Shown here: positions 36,666 to 49,865 of the stretch, in pieces
Numbering within the stretch: position 1 is the first letter of the stretch
Layout of the letters: each line of letters opens with the position of its first letter
Assembly: GCF_958450345.1 (NCBI RefSeq)
Contig: NC_088783.1
Location: 17,363,701 to 17,427,700, forward strand
From: Calliphora vicina
Lineage: Eukaryota; Arthropoda; Insecta; Diptera; Calliphoridae
DNA length: 64,000 nucleotides
Direction: 5' to 3'
Translations under genes and position numbers: made by a program
The notes under the pieces: generated by a model
The model's input: only the letters and a program-made list of their open reading frames with translations
What the model was told of the DNA's origin: nothing
Database searches by the model: none

Positions 36666-37990
36666 ACCCTCATATATCTGTTTTTTAATTCTAAACAATT
36701 CTAATGTTTGACTGATCAGGCATTTCGTACAGAGACTAGATTTGGACAAAAGCTATTTTTGTGATATACATAATTGAGCTTAATTGCAACCCAACTTTGG
36801 ACCATCTATGTAGAAAACTACTGTTTTCATTCTAAGCAATATTACCTCTTTAAAAAAAATTGAGTGTGCTAGCACTGTGATAGAAAGACATTCCTGCCAA
36901 GACGTTCCTACTAATCTGGGGTTGTCCAGGATGGAATCACTATGACAGACTATAGGTTATCTGAGATTGATATTGCATGAAAAGCATCTAAAACTTCACA
37001 AGATTCCCATATATTTCCACTACATTGTCAAGACATATTGCCTATCAAATAATACGGAGAAAATATCAACCAGAACATTCTTAGGGCTCAGTGACAGCCA
37101 GTATCTATACTTTGTTATCTTGAATGTATCGCAGTTATCATCTTCAGAATTGGGCACTAAAACATGGCATAATAGAGACGACAACAATGGACTAGTTCGT
37201 ACTGTAAATGAACAGTCAACGAGCCATTACATTTTATCCGAAGGAACTGCGATTTCTAGATAATTCATTCGGTCACTAAGGTATAATCATTCGATTAGCA
37301 ACAAATTCGGTTGATAACACGAATCTGTTTTCTCTGTGTTCATTTAGAGTAATCATTGAATACAATGAAATCTCAGGTTTACTCCACTGTTGAACATATC
37401 ACAAACCGCCCTCCAAGGACACTAGGAGCGAAAGGAAACACAGATGTAAGTTTTTTCAAATTGCGGAATCGAAGAATTCTAGAGGAATAGAACTTGTTTC
37501 CTTCACAAGTAGGTACAAAGTATCTTCCTTCAATTCATTTCCAGTTATTAATATGCAGTGTGTACAGTTTGCACGGTGGAAGTTGGATCATCGATGAATC
37601 TGAGAAGAACGTAACTGGTTCTCTTAACAAGGAGAAGAGATCACAGTATTATTCACATTGAATAGTAATAAATATAATGATTGCACTTAAACCTATCGAC
37701 ACGATGAAAATTCAAATAATTCTCTGTTAAGAGATTCTTGTATGGACTTCGGTTTGGTATATATAACGATTACTTGGAATGGTCTCCTCGATTTGTGCTC
37801 ACTGAAGGAAATATGCTTTTTGATCCGCTGTCTTCGGAATTTTAGGATTCTTAGCAGAGAGTATATCGGCATGAATGAGGACCACACCTCAATGTTCTTT
37901 AATATATATTTTGATAAGACGTTCAAATTATTTACTTAGCAGACCGCAAGATATCCACTCCAATAATACCAATACACTGTGCAGCAAAGA
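36666..37990. other. Intergenic DNA, no gene recognised
   Basis: Short open frames only; codon content and lack of motifs give no support for a gene. Confidence 0.35.
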
Positions 37991-37993
37991 AAT

Positions 37994-38944
37994 TCCAATG
38001 GGAAATGAAAGTAGACCATTAAGTAAACAGAACTGCCAAAGGGTTTTGAAAAGTTAGCTCGAATTTCATTTTTGTGGTCTTTTGAAGTTGGGCCATTTTT
38101 GATAATTTTTTACACTATGAGTTAGACGAACAAGGTGAATTCTACCACCAAATTGCTATTCCATTTGAAATAAGGTAAAATTATTTATTTATATTGATGA
38201 CATACATATATTTGTGAAACAAATTACAGATACCGAGGGAAAAAGTCGCCAGACCCCGGTCTAGCGGAAATTTGTTGGTGGAGTAAAAACTTATTTATAG
38301 ACCATGAAGAAATAAATGAATATGATAATGGAGCTAATTTAGAGAGTGAAGCAGAAATGGATTCGGCCTCGATCAACATCAAAAAAACTTCGAAGTTCAA
38401 ACCATATAGTTTAATATATTAATATTGGTTCCAGTGAACAAAATGGCAACACTGAGTTCGTTATAGAAATAAAACTTTTTAAACACATTTTTTTTTAATA
38501 AAAAAACAAAAAAGCTTTAAAAAATGTTTTCTTTTTCATAATATTCAGATCACATTCTGAAAATAAATTGTAGTATTCAATAGAATCAGATTCATTTGAT
38601 CTAGAATAGTTTTAAAATTTTCTAAAAAATACAATGAATGTCATGTGCATTTTATAGTGCATTTTAATCCAAAATTGATAATTTATTTATATTTGACCAC
38701 GCCTTTACCGCTCACCATTTGTTGAAATAAAAAAAAAAATATATTTTTCCACATTGGATTCAAGGCAACAATAAGTACGCACAATTACAGTCCATTAAAT
38801 ATATTTATATGTTTTTCAATCATAGTGTAAAAAATGATCAAAAATGGCCCAACTTTAAGAGGTCATAAAAATTAAATTCGAGCTAACTTTTTAAAACCCT
38901 TTGGCAGTTTTGTTAAGAATGGTGAACTTTCATTTCCCATTGGA
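37994..38944. mobile_element. Inverted-repeat DNA element of unknown family, ~950 bp
   Basis: Arms 37994-38125 and 38824-38944 are inverted copies, sharing tccaatgggaaatgaaagt, aactgccaaagggttt, agttagctcgaattt and gttgggccatttttgat. They are diverged, so the element is old. The interior has no recognisable coding sequence. No clear target duplication could be read. Confidence 0.7.
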
Positions 38945-41405
38945 GTTGTTGAGGCTGGAAGCGATGACCCGAAATTTGTTGCATAGTGTTATCTATCTTC
39001 ACATGCAGACAACATTGCAGCATTATCTCTAATGAGGTGGTTAATTCTTGATTATCTGTCAATATTAGTAAATTGTATCTCGTTCTCCTTATAGGGATAA
39101 AAGATAAAGTAATCAGTCGTTCTAAAAAGCTAAGGAAGGGTGCCAAAACGTCGGAAATGCGACCTTTCTACTTTGGAGAGAACTAATTGAGAATTGTACA
39201 ACGAATATAGGAGATGGGATAATTTCTTATTACCACAACGATTGATGAAAAGTTCAAAATTTTTTAGCCAAGGAGATGTCTATGAATTATGAAATCCATT
39301 TGCTTTGTACATTGCTACTAACTTCCAATCTTGAGGACAAAAAGAAACATCGTTTGCTACTCATATCTAACGCAGATAAGCATCACAATCATGTGTATTC
39401 CACGACACAACAACATCCAAGAAAATTACACTAAATTGATTTTGATTGAACACACGTTCCACCACATCTGGATGGTATTACTATGCCTAGTCTTCTGAAA
39501 ACTGGTCAGCATTTAAAACTGTACAATGATAATGTTGGTAATATGACTGAAATTTCATATTGAACGAATGAAATTCACATGGATAGGAAAATCAATACCG
39601 TAAACTGTCTGAAGACTAAGAATCTGGAGGCCTTGCTCCGCCAAGGTTTCACATCCAATTTGCGGTGGAACGAGGAGCTGAATATTTGAGTAGGTAGCGC
39701 AACCCGAAACGATGCAAACCGAAGCACGATTTTCCATACATTTGTATTGATTATTATTTAATTGGTTCCGAGATTCATAATTTTATCTGGAAAAATAGAT
39801 TTTTCAAAAACCATATACGACGCAATTTCGAAGCCATGCGACGCACACTGAAACCAAAACGATGCAACTTCGAAATCTCAGAAACTTTAACTGGAATTAT
39901 TGCATTTTGTTATGCACCTCCACTTTAGTATAGTCACTGGATGACAAAGAGTTTCAAGCCCAAGCACATTCAGGAAACGACACGATGGATGATCTTGGCG
40001 GATCATGATGTACTTTACAACAGTATTGCTATGTCTTAGGACAACAACGAGGAATTGACCAATCAAAGTTTGGCCAGATTTAGTGTTTGACTGTTTGTCT
40101 TATGAAATCCTTAGTTTCACTGTCTAGGAGAGACATCCCTACACATTATTTTAGCAGTAGCAGGGCTGAGGAGAACGGATAACGTAGATCCTATAAATGA
40201 TTCAGATTTATTGAATATGTTTTATAAAATCTTTACACGATCTTTCAAGGAGGGACATCTTGGTAGCACCAAGATGACCATTATTTCTGCAGTAGCTGTG
40301 GTGATAATGGACACTAACTTTTCTGGACAGTGATGAGCCCTGGCTTGATGTGATCGTATAAATTTATCGGATTTGTTGGATACGTTTGTTGATGTTACTA
40401 GAAACTTAGATTGGTTTTAGGTTTAGGACATAAAATGAAAATATGTGACTTCTAAATTTACCTATTCCACAAATGTAAATGTCAAAAACTGTGTAATTTA
40501 TAATAATTTTTATAAAACTTAAATTAAATCCTTTAGATTACATCGTTAATATTTGAACAAAATATCATTTTTCATAATTTTACAAAAGTTAAACTTTTTT
40601 CTATGCAAGTATGTACATATTTACAAATCGAAATAAAAATGTCCAACTATTAGTGTGTTATTTATTAAGACACTTTTTATATTTGTTTATTTCTTTGTAA
40701 TATTGTTTTCAAATAAAGTTTTCTTTCTTTGGATTTCCTCTGGCCAAAATTTGTTTGTCATGTCCAAGTATGTACATGATTAACTTTTTGCTATTTATTC
40801 GTTACGATTGCATCGTATTCCTCCATACAGTCCACACGACAGTGTTCGTAATTCGTTTGGTTTTTGTAGCAATCAAGAAGAGGTCATCTAAATTGACCTT
40901 CATAAATACGCATCGTACTCGAACATAAACATTATTTTCAGTTTCTTCGTTTTTTTTTATTTTCTTGTTGTATGTTTTGATTTCTTCTACACAATTGATT
41001 GTTTATTGGTGTGTATGCGTTTCAAGTCCATATATGAATGAAATGGTTATACCAGTGAACATTATTTCATTGAGTAAGAAATCTGTTTCAGTGTATTTTC
41101 CTTCAAGTTTTCTTTCACAATGTTTGCTGGGTTATCAATAATTCTTACATACATCTTTACATAGTATCTCCTGTGTGTGATTATTTTTATAAAATTTCTC
41201 CTTCTTTGTTCATGTGTTTATTTATTTTTTTAATTTTCTTAAAACATACTTACAAAAAACCCAGAAAGAAACGTAAAACTTTCTTTACCTAATGCCAACT
41301 TTGTCTCTGGGTAACACACAAAAACAACAAGGCTGGCTGCTTGCTATGACACAGACTGAAAATGAAACTCCAACGTCTCAAACACACACAACAAAAAACA
41401 AATAA
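38945..41405. other. Intergenic DNA, no gene recognised
   Basis: Probably further decayed transposon sequence in its first half (39000-40400), where base composition is less AT-rich, but no motif could be identified. The second half is plain AT-rich sequence. Confidence 0.35.
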
Positions 41406-42850
41406 GAGAGCTATATTCAGCTGTGCCGAATCTTATATACCCTTCACCAATTTATACTTCAAAATACAAATTTTAAATATTTTTAGGTAAACAAAATTTT
41501 TTTTTTCGAAAGTTGTTTTTTTAATTTCTTGGAAAAAATTTTTTTTCGAATTGTTATTTTAAATTTTAAAAAAAATTTCTTGTTTTTTAATTTTTTTTGG
41601 TGAAAAAAAAAATTCGGGTTAAAAAATCTTGTAGGTCAAACTTACTATGGTCTTATATACGTCGTTGCAAAGATCTTTGAAATATCTATCAAAAATAGGT
41701 CAAAAATCGAGGTTGTCCTGGTTTTTTCCTCATATCTCAGCAATTTGTGGACCGATTTTGCTGATTTTAAATAGGAATCTCGAAAGCATATCTGATATAA
41801 TTATTGAAGATTTGGATCCCAAAGGGTTCTTCAGAAAAATTATTTTATAGTAGTATTTCTACTCCTTTTTTTTAAAAAAGTAGTATTTCTACTCCTTTTT
41901 TTTAAAAAAGTAGTATTTCTACTCCTTTTTTTTAAAAAAGTAGTATATCTACTCCTTTTTAAAAAAAGTAGTATATCTACTCCTTTCTTAGAAAAGTAGT
42001 ATTTCTACTCCTTTTTTTAAAAAAGTAGTATTTCTACTCTTCTTTTTGAAAAAAGTAGTATTTCTACTCTTTTTTTAAAAAAAGTAGTATTTCTACTCCT
42101 TTTTAAAAAAAAGTAGTATTTCTACTGCTTTTTTTTAAAAAAGTAGTATTTCTACTCCTTTTTTGAAAAAAAGTAGTATTTCTACTCCTTCTTTTGAAAA
42201 AAATTAGTATTTCTACTCCTTTTTTTAAAAAAGTAGTATTTCTACTCCTTTTTAAAAAAAAAAAGTAGTATTTCTACTCCTTTTTTTAAAAAAAAGTAGT
42301 ATTTCTACTCCTTTTTTTAAAAAAAAGTAGTATTTTTACTCCTTTTTTTAAAAAAAAGTAGTATTTCTACTCCTTTTTTTTTAAAAAGTAGTATTTCTAC
42401 TCCTTTTTTTAAAAAAAAGTAGTATTTCTACTCCTTTTTTTTAAAAAAAGTAGTATTTCTACTCCTTTTTTTTAAAAAAAGTAGTATTTCTACTCCTTTT
42501 TTTTAAAAAAGTAGTATTTCTACTCCTTTTTTTAAAAAAGTAGTATTTCTACTCCTTTTTTAAAAAAGTAGTATTTCTACTCCTTTTTTAAAAAAGTAGT
42601 ATTTCTACTCCTTTTTTAAAAAAAAGTAGTATTTCTACTCCTTTTTTTAAAAAAAAGTAGTATTTCTACTCCTTTTTTTTAGAAAAGTAGTATTTCTACT
42701 CCTTTTTTTTTTTAAAAGTAGTATTTCTACTCTTTTTTTGAAAAAAGTAGTATTTCTACTCCTTTATATACATACTTTATATTATGGAAATTACAAACGG
42801 AATGACAAACTTATATATACCCTTCTCACGAAGGTGAAGGGTATAAAAAG
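41406..42850. mobile_element. Interspersed repeat carrying an array of 30-bp hairpins
   Basis: Left end agagctatattcagctgtgc-cgaatcttatatacccttc and right end acgaaggtgaagggtataa match both ends of the 61078-61387 copy. The core (41848-42765) is replaced by a tandem array not seen in the other copies. No coding capacity. Confidence 0.8.
41848..42765. repeat. ~30 tandem copies of a ~30-bp self-complementary unit
   Basis: Unit: aaaaagtagtatttctactc-cttttttt. Each unit is itself a dyad: aaaaagtag / tattt / ctactcctttt. Unit length varies mainly in the A and T runs, consistent with slippage. Confidence 0.95.
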
Positions 42851-43480
42851 CAGAGAACTTAAATGAAAGATGAAAATAAAGTAATGAAGTCTCCTAAAAA
42901 TAACCAGCCATTTTGTTTTTGTATTTTCCAATTTGGCTGCCAAGTCGTCGGGTTTGTGGCTCTCGATTCTATTCTCTATTCAAATTGTAGTCGTACTGTT
43001 AGAGTGTTTACCTTAATGGTCTGAAATTTATGGCACTACAGGACAAACAACAACATCAATGAAGCATAAAACGAAAAATTCTGTGTGTTGGACTTTTTGT
43101 GTTCCTTCATTTTTGGAATAAAAAAAATATATTCTACACGATGTAGGAATTTGTAAATAAATATTAGTATTTATAATTTTTTTATATTATTATTGTTGCT
43201 GCTGCTGCTGTAGTTGTAGTTGTTTTCCATGCAATAAATGATGTTTTGAACGTATGAATTTGGCAAAATGACAGCAAAGGACTTTATTTAGTTTTTATTT
43301 TACTTTTTTTTTATTATTAGGCAGGTTAGAGAGAACGAATTTGGAAGTAAGTTCTAAAGTGGGTAGTTGGTGGTTTAAATATTAATAGTATTGAACTCGT
43401 AGGAGTTTAGAGTTCTAGTTGTTTTTAATTGTAGTAATGCAACTATTTTGAATGTTCCTTTTGCACTTTTTCCTTTTGTA
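42851..43480. other. Intergenic DNA, no gene recognised
   Basis: AT-rich sequence with a short CTG-type repeat near 43197-43212. Confidence 0.4.
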
Positions 43481-43484
43481 TAAT

Positions 43485-44330
43485 CTAATTTATCTGATTT
43501 GCTAGATCGGATAGATATTCCTTGATATCGAATAAGTCAGCTCTTCTCCCTGAGTCATTCAGACTGAGATTTGATCGTACTGGACATGAATACATCCTAC
43601 AAAGCATGGGTAGTCTATTATTGTGGCTGTGAATGGAAACGAAACCTTTTTCGTGAAATTTCTCTGATGATCTTAAATTTTGGGTATTTAATTTTTGTAT
43701 AACATTGTCTTCGACAATATTTCTGGAATTCAATATAAATTCGTCGATCATTGATATGTACTTCAACATTCTTGCAGCAATCAAGGATATTAGTTCCAAA
43801 GAGTTAAAATCGAAATAACCAATGGATTGTAAATATTACCTAACACAGCTTAGATTTATCGAGCTATGATTTCTGCCGGGACATGGAGGCGTCAGTGGAA
43901 TTGAGTATGCTAACGAATGTGTAATAAATGATAGTTGTCCTTTCGTACCGCCATTCTAATTCCTTTGGTTGCTACATCGATCGTATATGATAGGAATATA
44001 GGAATCAAACATCATCTGCAAATATATACAGCTGATAGAAGACATCCAAGTTCCTTATGTCATCCAAATAGGCTAAAAAAAATATTGTTAGTTGCTGAAT
44101 TATCCAAACTTAAATTCACAAACTAAGTACAAGGATTCTAGTCTCCCTAAAATCAAAAGCTTCGCTTTACGTATCAGTATCCCATTCTCAACAAAATCAA
44201 AGGATTTCCTGCAATCTAAAAATATTACGGGACAACATTTCAACTCTCATGCATACCTAAGTGTGTAAACAGTTCTACGACATTCAAGGCAGGGTCTTGG
44301 GCCACCAAAGTTCCCTAACAAATGAAAGGA
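43485..44330 (-). pseudogene. Highly decayed LINE reverse transcriptase fragment
   Basis: On the minus strand around 44140-44290 a conceptual frame reads PALNVVELFTHLG, then DCRKSFDFVENGILIRKAKL and LILGRL, resembling the RT segment D--KAFD-V-H--L---L---G. The frame 43485-43799 downstream is open for 104 codons but matches nothing I know. Tentative. Confidence 0.45.
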
Positions 44331-44524
44331 AGTATTCATTAAAGCAATTTTGATTACCAAAAATACTACTTAGGTCATAATTCGAAACATTTGTTCAGTC
44401 AGGCATCCAACATTTCCAAGGGTTAGTTGTGTTGCATTTTATGTTGTGTAGAGTACCTCCATCTTTATAAATATTTGCTATGGTAAGGGATGCGCTGCCT
44501 GCTTCATACTTTCCTTGCTATTAA

Positions 44525-44955
44525 AAATATGGTGTTGCAATCGACCATAATTGTGAGCAAACGCGGCAACCATCTTACGGAAAGTTTTGAACTGAACGTC
44601 CAGAATGTTTGGCATCTCCCGTGCTTGTACGGCTACAACGAATTTCAGAAAACCACTTTACAAACCTTTTTACCATTGAAATTTATTGTGCAGAGTTCCC
44701 ATAGTATTTATCAAGCTTAGCCTTGGTTTGACTGATGTTTTTTTCCGCAAAACTTAATGCTTAATGAGCACACTAAATTCCCGCTTTTCTCATTTTCTCC
44801 TCAAGTCACGCGGTAGTCTGCTATCAATGGCAGTCAAACACAAACTAAATGACACAGCTTGTTCAAATTTTGACAGGAGTCAACTGAAAGAGGAGTCAAC
44901 TTTCAGTTAAAAGGAGGGAAATTCAAAAAGTCACGGGATTATTGACTCGCCCTTG
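44525..44955 (-). pseudogene. Irritans-type mariner relic, 5' half
   Basis: Reverse complement matches the first half of the element at 35828-36665, including gtcaactgacagg-type 5' sequence (near 44870), gggaactctgcacaataaat, and ccgtacaagcacgg(gagatgcc) near 44610. It retains the terminal gggcgagtcaataatcccgtgac on its right side. Transposase heavily mutated. Confidence 0.75.
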
Positions 44956-44984
44956 AAATAGCAATATTCATTCAATTATAGGAC

Positions 44985-45730
44985 AAGCCCATTAGAGATT
45001 GGGGCTATTGGTCAAACATGAATGATGTCCATATTTGTTGTTGTAACGACACAGCTGCCGCTGAATTGATGATCTATGGCTAAGTAAGAATCGGCTCGTT
45101 CCGGAGCAAATATCCAACTAACGTGAGAACATAATGATATTCTTAATGTAGATCGGTATCACGATCATAAGCTTAATGGGATGTCTATTAGAAGAAGTTA
45201 ATTTTTCACATGTCAAGTGCTTTGGCTTCTTAAAACGATGTAAGAAATAGTTCAATACATATTATATTCTTACTATTTATACCATCTAAGTTTATTTAAC
45301 CAAAAATGGAAACGATGAGACTGTGCTTCCAAATCTATTTTGAGATATTCTCTGCTGCATACATGAGAGGTTGAATGTGCATAACGCTGATAGTAGGGTA
45401 TCCAAATGGGATATGTTTCTCTGTTCTATCTGTACTTCAATGGAATGTGTTCTAATGGGAGTAGGGAACGTTCTCCCTATACCAAAATTTTTGTACGTAA
45501 CACAAGTCACTCTAGAAGACCACATCCATTTGTATTAGATTGCAAAATACACAATACTCTATGATTCATGCTTTAGCCATACTGTTCTTGTGTGCAGAAA
45601 TATTGCCTGCCACCTACTACATATTATATCTATTGTCCTTCCCATAAGGCATTTTCCTAATATCAGCGCAATAATATAGCGTATGAATGGGGTCCATCCC
45701 CTAAGAGCTGATTCTGGATAAACTAAAACT
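44985..45730 (+). pseudogene. Second, more decayed copy of the 20726-22080 LINE (3' part)
   Basis: Aligned blocks: gagattggggctattggtca (45000) with 21315; tcaagtgctttggcttctta (45215) with 21536; ttctgttctatctgtacttc-like (45420) with 21780; the end, cataaggcattttcctaata and gggtccatcccctaagagct, with 22052-22110. It covers only the 3' ~750 bp and contains many indels. Confidence 0.75.
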
Positions 45731-47355
45731 GATATATTTACAAGAGATTCGTGCGTTATAGTTCAATTCAATGACCCCTCATTTTAGTTCATAGTTCAAA
45801 AATGAATGAAATAGCTCATCTAGTTCAATCAATTTGATTTGGAACGATCTACGAGAACTACCACTTCATGTAGTTGATGTTTGGTCTGCGGGAATAAAAG
45901 AAATTGAACAATCCAACCAACAATTTTTTGTAATTTCGATAATTTTAGTTCAGCGAAAAGATTTTAACTAGTTCATTTAGCTCAAGCAAGTGAATCGTTC
46001 AATTGAACTAGTTCGTTCAGCAAAACCACTTCTACTGAACTGTAAAATAAGTGAAATAGTGTAAAATAGTGTTCAAATTCCTTGGGATTGAAACCATATA
46101 CAACTTTCTAAAACTCTAGCATTAATTTAAAGAACTCAAACACTAGAAACAGATCAACTCAAGCTAAATGCTGCTTAATTATTTTTTTATAAGCCTCTAG
46201 CCCAACAATTTGTGCAGAAAATAAAAGAATCTAATGCCTATTAATGATTTGAAAGCAATTTTGAATCATCAACAAACATAATCATCATCATCAGCAGCAC
46301 CATCATTATCCTCTTCAATGTAGTTGTAAAAGATTCATGCTCGAGAGGAGCTTAAATACCTACACTCATACATCTACTACATACAATATTTGTATGTCCT
46401 TGCCAACTATAATATTTTTATTCATTTTTTATAAATTTGTCTCTAACATTTTTCTCGTTTGTTGTTCGTTTTGGGTTGGTTTTGATTTACAAGGATTTTT
46501 CTTGTAAACTCATAAATGGTTTGTTTTTTCCTTTTTGAACTGGTTAAAAAATTTTGCTTTCATCTTTCAACTCTATATACTCCATAAACATAGTTACACA
46601 AATACTTACTTACATAAATACTGAATAGAATAGAAACATATAGTTTAGGGGCAATGAAAATAACTACATACCTGCAAGTAAACTGACATTTTAGTATAAA
46701 ATCTAATAACGCTGGTCTAGTGAATTCGTTGAAAATGTTGCAAGGAAGCCAGCCAGCAAGACACACACACATCCACAGACCCACTCGCACACAAACACTT
46801 TCACTAATATAATTTTGCTCTTGATTATAACGACAATAAACGATTTTATTTAGGTTACTGATACTTGTGACCTTAAAGACATAGAAAACTTCTATACATA
46901 CGAGTATTTATGAGTGTATAAATGTGTTTAAATGTGTTTGTAGATATGTATTTCGTAAAATATTTAATAATAGTCCATTGTCAGTAAATTGTTAAATTAA
47001 CCTTTAAGATGTCTTTACTACGTTTCTACGTTATTTTCTGCCTTCATTTCTTTCTTCGTTTGCCATAAGTGGCGATTGCTGGGTGTTCGGTTTCCCTTTA
47101 AGCTACATCCTGTCGTCTGGAGTTGAGAATGTGATGTCATTAGCATGTTTAAATATGACTTACATGTTCAGATAAATGTATGCATTAAACACATATGCAA
47201 TAATGTGTTTGTTTGGTGCATTTCTTTTGAATCTACAGATATTCTTACAATTCTGCACTCAGTACTTTTATGTAGTAGTTCTTTTCTGTTTTTTTAGCTT
47301 TAGGCATTTCAATGAAACTGTAATTATTAAACGTAAGTATGAATAAGTAGTGATA
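45731..47355. other. Intergenic DNA, no gene recognised
   Basis: 45780-46030 is rich in agttcaattgaac-like motifs, probably an eroded transposon. The remainder is AT-rich with short simple repeats. Confidence 0.35.
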
Positions 47356-47439
47356 CAGTGTGAGGCCGAGAAAACTTTATGCAAATATCTTTAGATTAAT
47401 TTGAAAGTCTACAAATAGTTGCGATCAATATTCAAGAAC

Positions 47440-49720
47440 GAAGTGTTATTTTTGTAAATAAGCGTTTAATCGAGAAAAGGAGGTCGATCTGTGATCACTC
47501 ACATTTCTGACCAAAAATCGATTTTTCATATAAAAAAAACTCAAAAATCTAAAATCCTTCATAACTTTGTAAATAAGCGTTTAATCGAGAAATGGATGTC
47601 GATCTGTGATCACTCATATTTCTGACCAAAAATCGGTTTTTCATATGAAAAACTTCAAAAATCTAAAAAAAGGTCGATCGTGATCACTGATCACTCATAT
47701 TTCTGACCAAAAATCGATTTTTCATATGAAAAACTTCAAAAATCTAGAATCCTTCATAACTTTGTAAATAAGCGTTTAATTGAGAAAAGGAGGTCGATCA
47801 GTGATCACTCATATTTCTGACCAAAAATCGGTTTTTCATATGAAAAACTTCAAAAATCTAAAATCCTTCATAACTTTGTAAATAAGCGTTTAATCGAGGT
47901 CGATCTGTGATCACTCATATTTCTGACCTAAAAATAGATTTTTCATATAAAAAACTCAAAAATCTAAAATCCTTAAAAACTTTGTAAATAAGCGTTTAAT
48001 CGAGAAATGGATGTCGATCTGTGATCACTCCTATTTCTGACTAAAAATCGATTTTTCATATAAAAAAATAAAAAATTTAAAATCCTTCATAACTTTGTAA
48101 ATAAGCGTTTAATCAAGAAATGGGGGTCGATCTGTGATCACACATATTTCTGACCTAAAAATCGATTTTTCATATAAAAAACTCAAAAATATAAAATCCT
48201 TCATAACGTTGTAAATAACCGTTTAATCGAGAAAAGGAGGTCGATCTGTGATCACTCATATTTCTGACCAAAAATAGATTTTTCATATGAAAAACTTAAA
48301 AAAATCCTCTAAAATCCTTCATAACTTTGTAAATAAGCGTTTAATCGAGAAATGGAGGTCGATCTGTGATCACTCATATTTCTGACCAAAAATCGATTTT
48401 TCATATGAAAAACTTCAAAAATCTAAAATCCTTCATAACTTTGTAAATAAGCGTTTAATCGAGAAAAGGAGGTCGATCTGTGATCACTCATATTTCTGAC
48501 CAAAATTCGATTTTTCATATGAAAAACTCAAATATATAAAATCCTTCATAACTTTGTAAATAAGCGTTTGATCGAGAAATGGAGGTCGATCTGTGATCAC
48601 TCAAATTTTTTTACCAAAAATCGATTTTTCATATAAAAAACTCAAAAATCTAAAATCTTTCACAACTTTGTAAATAAGCGTTTAATCGAGAAATGGAGGT
48701 CGATCTGTGATCACTCATATTTCTGACCAAAAATCGGGTTTTCATATGAAAACACTCAAAAATCTAAAATCCTTCATAACTTTGTAAATAAGCGCTTAAT
48801 CGAGAAAAGGAGGTTGATCTGTGATCACTCATATTTCTGACCTAAAATTTGGTTTTTCATATGAAAACACTCAAAAATATAAAATCCTTCATAACTTTGT
48901 AAATAAGCGTTTAATCGAGAAAAGGAGTTCGATCTGTGATCACTCATATTTCTCACCAAAAATCGATTTTTCATACAAAAAACTCAAAAATCTAAAATCC
49001 TTCATAACTTTGTAAATAAGCATTTAATCGAGAAAAGGAGGTCGATCTGTGATCACTCATATTTCTGACCAAAAATCGGGTTTTCATATGAAAACACTCA
49101 AAAATCTAAAATCCTTCATAACTTTGTAAATAAGCGCTTAATCGAGAAAAGGAGGTCGATCTGTGATCACTCATATTTCTGACCAAAAATAGATTTTTCA
49201 TATGAAAAACTTAAAAAAATCCTCTAAAATCCTTCATAACTTTGTAAATAAGCGCTTAATCGAGAAATGGAGGTCGATCTGTGATCACTCATATTTCTGA
49301 CCAAAATTTGATTTTTCATATGAAAAACTCAAAAATATAAAATCCTTCATAACTTTGTAAATAAGCGTTTAATTGAGAAATGGAAGTCGATCTGTGATCA
49401 CTCATATTTCTGACTAAAAATCGATTTTTCATATAAAAAAATAAAAAAATTAAAATCCTTAATAACTTTGTAAATAAGCGTTTAATCGAGAAAAGGAGGT
49501 TGATCTGTGATCACTCATATTTCTGACCAAAAATCGATTTTTCATATAAAAAACTCAAAAATCTAAAATCTTTCATAACTTTGTAAATAAGCGTTTAATC
49601 AAGAAATGGAGGTCGATCTGTGATCACTCATAGTTCTGACCTAAAAATCGGTTTTTCATATGAAAAACTCAAAAATCTAAAATCCTTCATAACTTTGTAA
49701 ATAATCCTTCAATACAAAGT
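47440..49720. repeat. Satellite of ~20 tandem ~115-bp units
   Basis: Each unit contains ataactttgtaaataagcgt, ttaatcgagaaaaggaggtc, gatctgtgatcactcatatt, tctgaccaaaaatcgatttt and catatgaaaaactcaaaaat. Units differ by a few percent; one near 47640-47700 is shortened. Open frames inside it are chance. The conserved tgatcac forms a short palindrome in every unit. Confidence 0.95.
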
Positions 49721-49865
49721 TATTAAGGATTTTAGATTTTTGAAGTTTATCATATGCAAAACCAAATTTTGGTCAGAAATATGAGTGATCACAGATCGAC
49801 TTCCATTTCTCAATTAAACGCTTATTAACAAAGTTATGAAGGATTTTAGATTTTTGAAGTTTTGG
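49705..49865. repeat. Inverted satellite unit closing the array
   Basis: From about 49705 the satellite sequence appears in reverse complement (aaagttattaaggattttag, gtcagaaatatgagtgatca, cagatcgacttccatttctc) for a little over one unit, so the array ends in a head-to-head junction. Confidence 0.9.

Noticed and set aside
41848..42765. CRISPR-like look of ~30-bp repeats
   Set aside because: No unique spacers, units abut directly, and the context is an insect genome.
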